From Caenorhabditis remanei (Eukaryota > Nematoda > Chromadorea > Rhabditida > Rhabditidae), in contig NC_071329.1 in assembly GCF_010183535.1 (NCBI RefSeq), forward strand, positions 5,332,001 through 5,396,000: a DNA stretch of 64,000 nt, given 5' to 3'. A model generated the notes under the pieces. The model had not been told where the DNA came from. It saw only the letters and a program-made list of their open reading frames with translations, and searched no databases. The translations under genes were made by a program, and so were the position numbers. Of the stretch, positions 62,901 through 64,000 are shown piece after piece. Each line of letters opens with the position of its first letter. Within the stretch, counting starts at the first letter, position 1.

Positions 62901-64000
62901 GCGCTCTTTTGGACTCGGGTCATGTTTTCGGCGAATTGGAAGATTCGAAAACCGTGGATCGACAATATTGTTTAAATTTTGTAGTTTACTACTGTTTTGT
63001 ATGGAATTTCCCCAATTCTCGAAGATTTTTCGAACGTTTTTTTCGAGAAATTATTCGGAGGTTTTCGAAAAAAAAACTGGGTTCTTAGAAATTTAGAAAT
63101 TTCTGGTTTCTAGAAGATTCTGAAAATTTTGGGAAAAATCTGAAAACAATGATTAAAAGATATACAGTTTTGGGTCTGGAGCAAATTTGTGTTCTCGGGC
63201 ACGTTTTGCATTCGTTTTCCAATAAAATTTTGATTATTAGTCATTTTTCGTGACAGGTCAACCGGCAAAACCATTTTATCCGAGTACGAACATAAATGTG
63301 CTCCGGAATCCTAAAAAATCTATCATTGAGCAAAATCATTGTTTCTGGATTTTTCCCGAAACGTCGAGAATATTTTAGAAACTTCCAGAAATTTCCAAAA
63401 ATCGCTGAAAATTTCGAAAATGTTTCGAACAGCTCCGAAGATTTTGAATAAATTTTTTCAATCAAAAACAACCCATGTTGCAACTTTGCAGTTACCAATA
63501 CTTCTACATTTAAGCTACATTGTTAATCAAACTCAGTTTTAAAATTTTTTGTTTACAAGTTTTTTAGAAACTCGCTATCAATGATTTTCCCAGATAGAAG
63601 ATCAATGTTATGAGCTGAAAACCAGAATATAGATCTCGGCGAGTTCTATGTCTGTGGCCTACTACGGGCCGGATGACTAATTGTTAAAGTTGCCAAAAAA
63701 ACGCGAAAATGACCAACAAGCCATTCTAGGCCCTGCCCGCGGCATATTAACGATTCGTCATCCGGTCCGTAGTAGTCCACAGCTATTCAATACACTGAGA
63801 TCTATATTTTGGTATATTTTTCGGCGCATAAAACTCAGTTTGAAGCGAGTTACGTGGCGACCAGATGAGCAAGTATTGATTTTCTAAGTTTTCAAATTTT
63901 CAATATCTCATAATTCCCTTTCCCACTCACCTAAAGAATCCAATAATTGAAATAAACGTGATGATCGATGTCGGTATGATCAAATTGATGATATAATACA
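59981..64000 (-). CDS. Cys-loop ligand-gated ion channel, C-terminal part (M1-M4), cut by the window edge
   Basis: Five exons on the minus strand: 64000-63931 (partial), 62726-62309, 61423-61309, 61058-60882 and 60159-59981, with phases agreeing at each junction. The order is M1 (YYIINLIIPTSIITFISIIG), M2 (REEKITLGITTLLSMSILIF), M3 (PLIGLFYTSMILLISFSTIC), a long cytoplasmic loop over three exons, and M4 (ERIFLITFLFIFVLTSIGIN) ending ...FFYWWMAPDTVRV and TAG. M2 has Glu at -1' and Thr at 2' and 6', and lacks the Pro-Ala-Arg of anion channels, so a cation-selective, acetylcholine-receptor-like or orphan lgc subunit is likely. The extracellular ligand-binding domain and Cys loop lie beyond the right edge, so ligand and exact name cannot be given. 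Introns carry several MITEs. Confidence 0.85.
60190..60840. repeat. GGGCGGAGC / GCTCCGCCC repeat cluster in the last ion-channel intron
   Basis: GGGGCGTGGCCTAGAAAGTG followed by GGCGGAGC and complementary AAGCTCCGCCCACTTTCTAA followed by GCCACGCC alternate through the intron. The block 60340-60460 repeats 56690-56830 of imb-2 intron 5. Such alternating units can fold into several alternative stems. Confidence 0.75.
61112..61264. repeat. Short hairpin element in an ion-channel intron
   Basis: GAGCTTTCAGAAAAGTATAA followed by TCA pairs with TGATTATACTTTTCTGAAAG followed by CTC. Inside, GTCTCGACGCGAAAACTACA pairs with GTAGTTTTCGTGTCGAGAC. The right arm reaches to about 45 bp inside the donor at 61308. 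Confidence 0.85.
61480..62290. repeat. Dispersed GTTTCGAAACGTCC array
   Basis: Some 25 copies of a loose 20-25 bp motif, for example CAGTTTCGAAACGTCC, GTTTTGAAATGTC and CGGTTTCGAAACGTCCTG, fill the intron between two cytoplasmic-loop exons. The family 3 hairpin at 62034-62173 is inserted among them. A poly-G run of 11 starts at 61482. Same family as 2240-2440. Confidence 0.72.
62034..62173. repeat. Hairpin MITE family 3, copy 4
   Basis: TTAGCTCGGCATAGTTCTTA followed by CAACTGCGCTCCACCGAAA pairs with GGTAGAGCGCGGTTGTAAGA followed by AGCGTGTCGTGCTAA. The middle TGTCTCTTTTTCTCTGAGTC is shared with the other three copies. Confidence 0.87.
63593..63875. repeat. MITE family 2 copy in the first visible ion-channel intron
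   Basis: GAATATAGATCTCGGCGAGT, TCTATGTCTGTGGCCTACTA and CGGGCCGGATGA face TCATCCGGTCCGTAGTAGTC, CACAGCTATTC and ATCTATATTTTGGTATATTT; it ends GAGCAAGTA like the other copies. The left terminus is shortened. Confidence 0.78.

Overview
The window is nuclear DNA of a Caenorhabditis nematode. Most introns begin GTGAGT or GTAAGT and end TTTCAG or TTCCAG, trans-splice-type acceptors lie just upstream of several start codons, the sequence is AT-rich and full of palindromic MITEs, and the genes are recognisable nematode orthologues: a chemoreceptor of class srx, kbp-3, nurf-1, imb-2 and a Cys-loop receptor. No gene is prokaryotic and no CRISPR array or rRNA is present; no tRNA was recognised by eye. 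The exact species is not determined. The split state of nurf-1 points to the part of the genus (C. briggsae, C. remanei and relatives) in which the two halves of nurf-1 are reported to be separate genes; this is recalled, not checked.

Layout. 1-12 kb is an arm-like, transposon-rich stretch: an 86-aa orphan gene (minus), an intact six-exon srx receptor (minus), a second srx cut by a MITE, a frameshifted orphan pseudogene, and an orphan gene for an acidic protein with an internal repeat (plus). 12.1-14.3 kb holds a TATA-driven gene for a secreted Ser/Glu/Pro-rich protein whose two introns are GC-rich minisatellites. 15.3-16.5 kb is a small coiled-coil gene, probably kbp-3 (SPC25-like kinetochore subunit), divergent from nurf-1.

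17.8-34.7 kb encodes the N-terminal half of the NURF chromatin-remodelling subunit (BPTF orthologue): DDT, PHD1, WHIM-like region and a Gln/Pro/Ser-rich tail (1652 aa, 14 exons). 35.3-47.3 kb is a second, separately started gene encoding the C-terminal half: a duplicated copy of the last two exons of the first gene, then two PHD fingers and a bromodomain (834 aa, 11 exons). A 3-kb intron of this second gene contains three tandem copies of a short coding unit. The last copy has a TATA box, and a donor 96 bp before the next nurf-1 exon in matching phase, so it may be an alternative first exon for a short PHD-PHD-bromodomain isoform.

49.0-58.8 kb is transportin imb-2 (883 aa, 7 exons). 60.0-64.0 kb is the 3' part (M1 to M4) of a minus-strand Cys-loop ligand-gated channel that runs off the right edge. 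All exon junctions were worked out by hand from splice consensus, phase continuity and protein family resemblance; every complete gene sums to a whole number of codons. Introns carry many inverted repeats, including a 1.6-kb palindrome in nurf-1 and arrays in opposite orientation that flank two nurf-1 exons.
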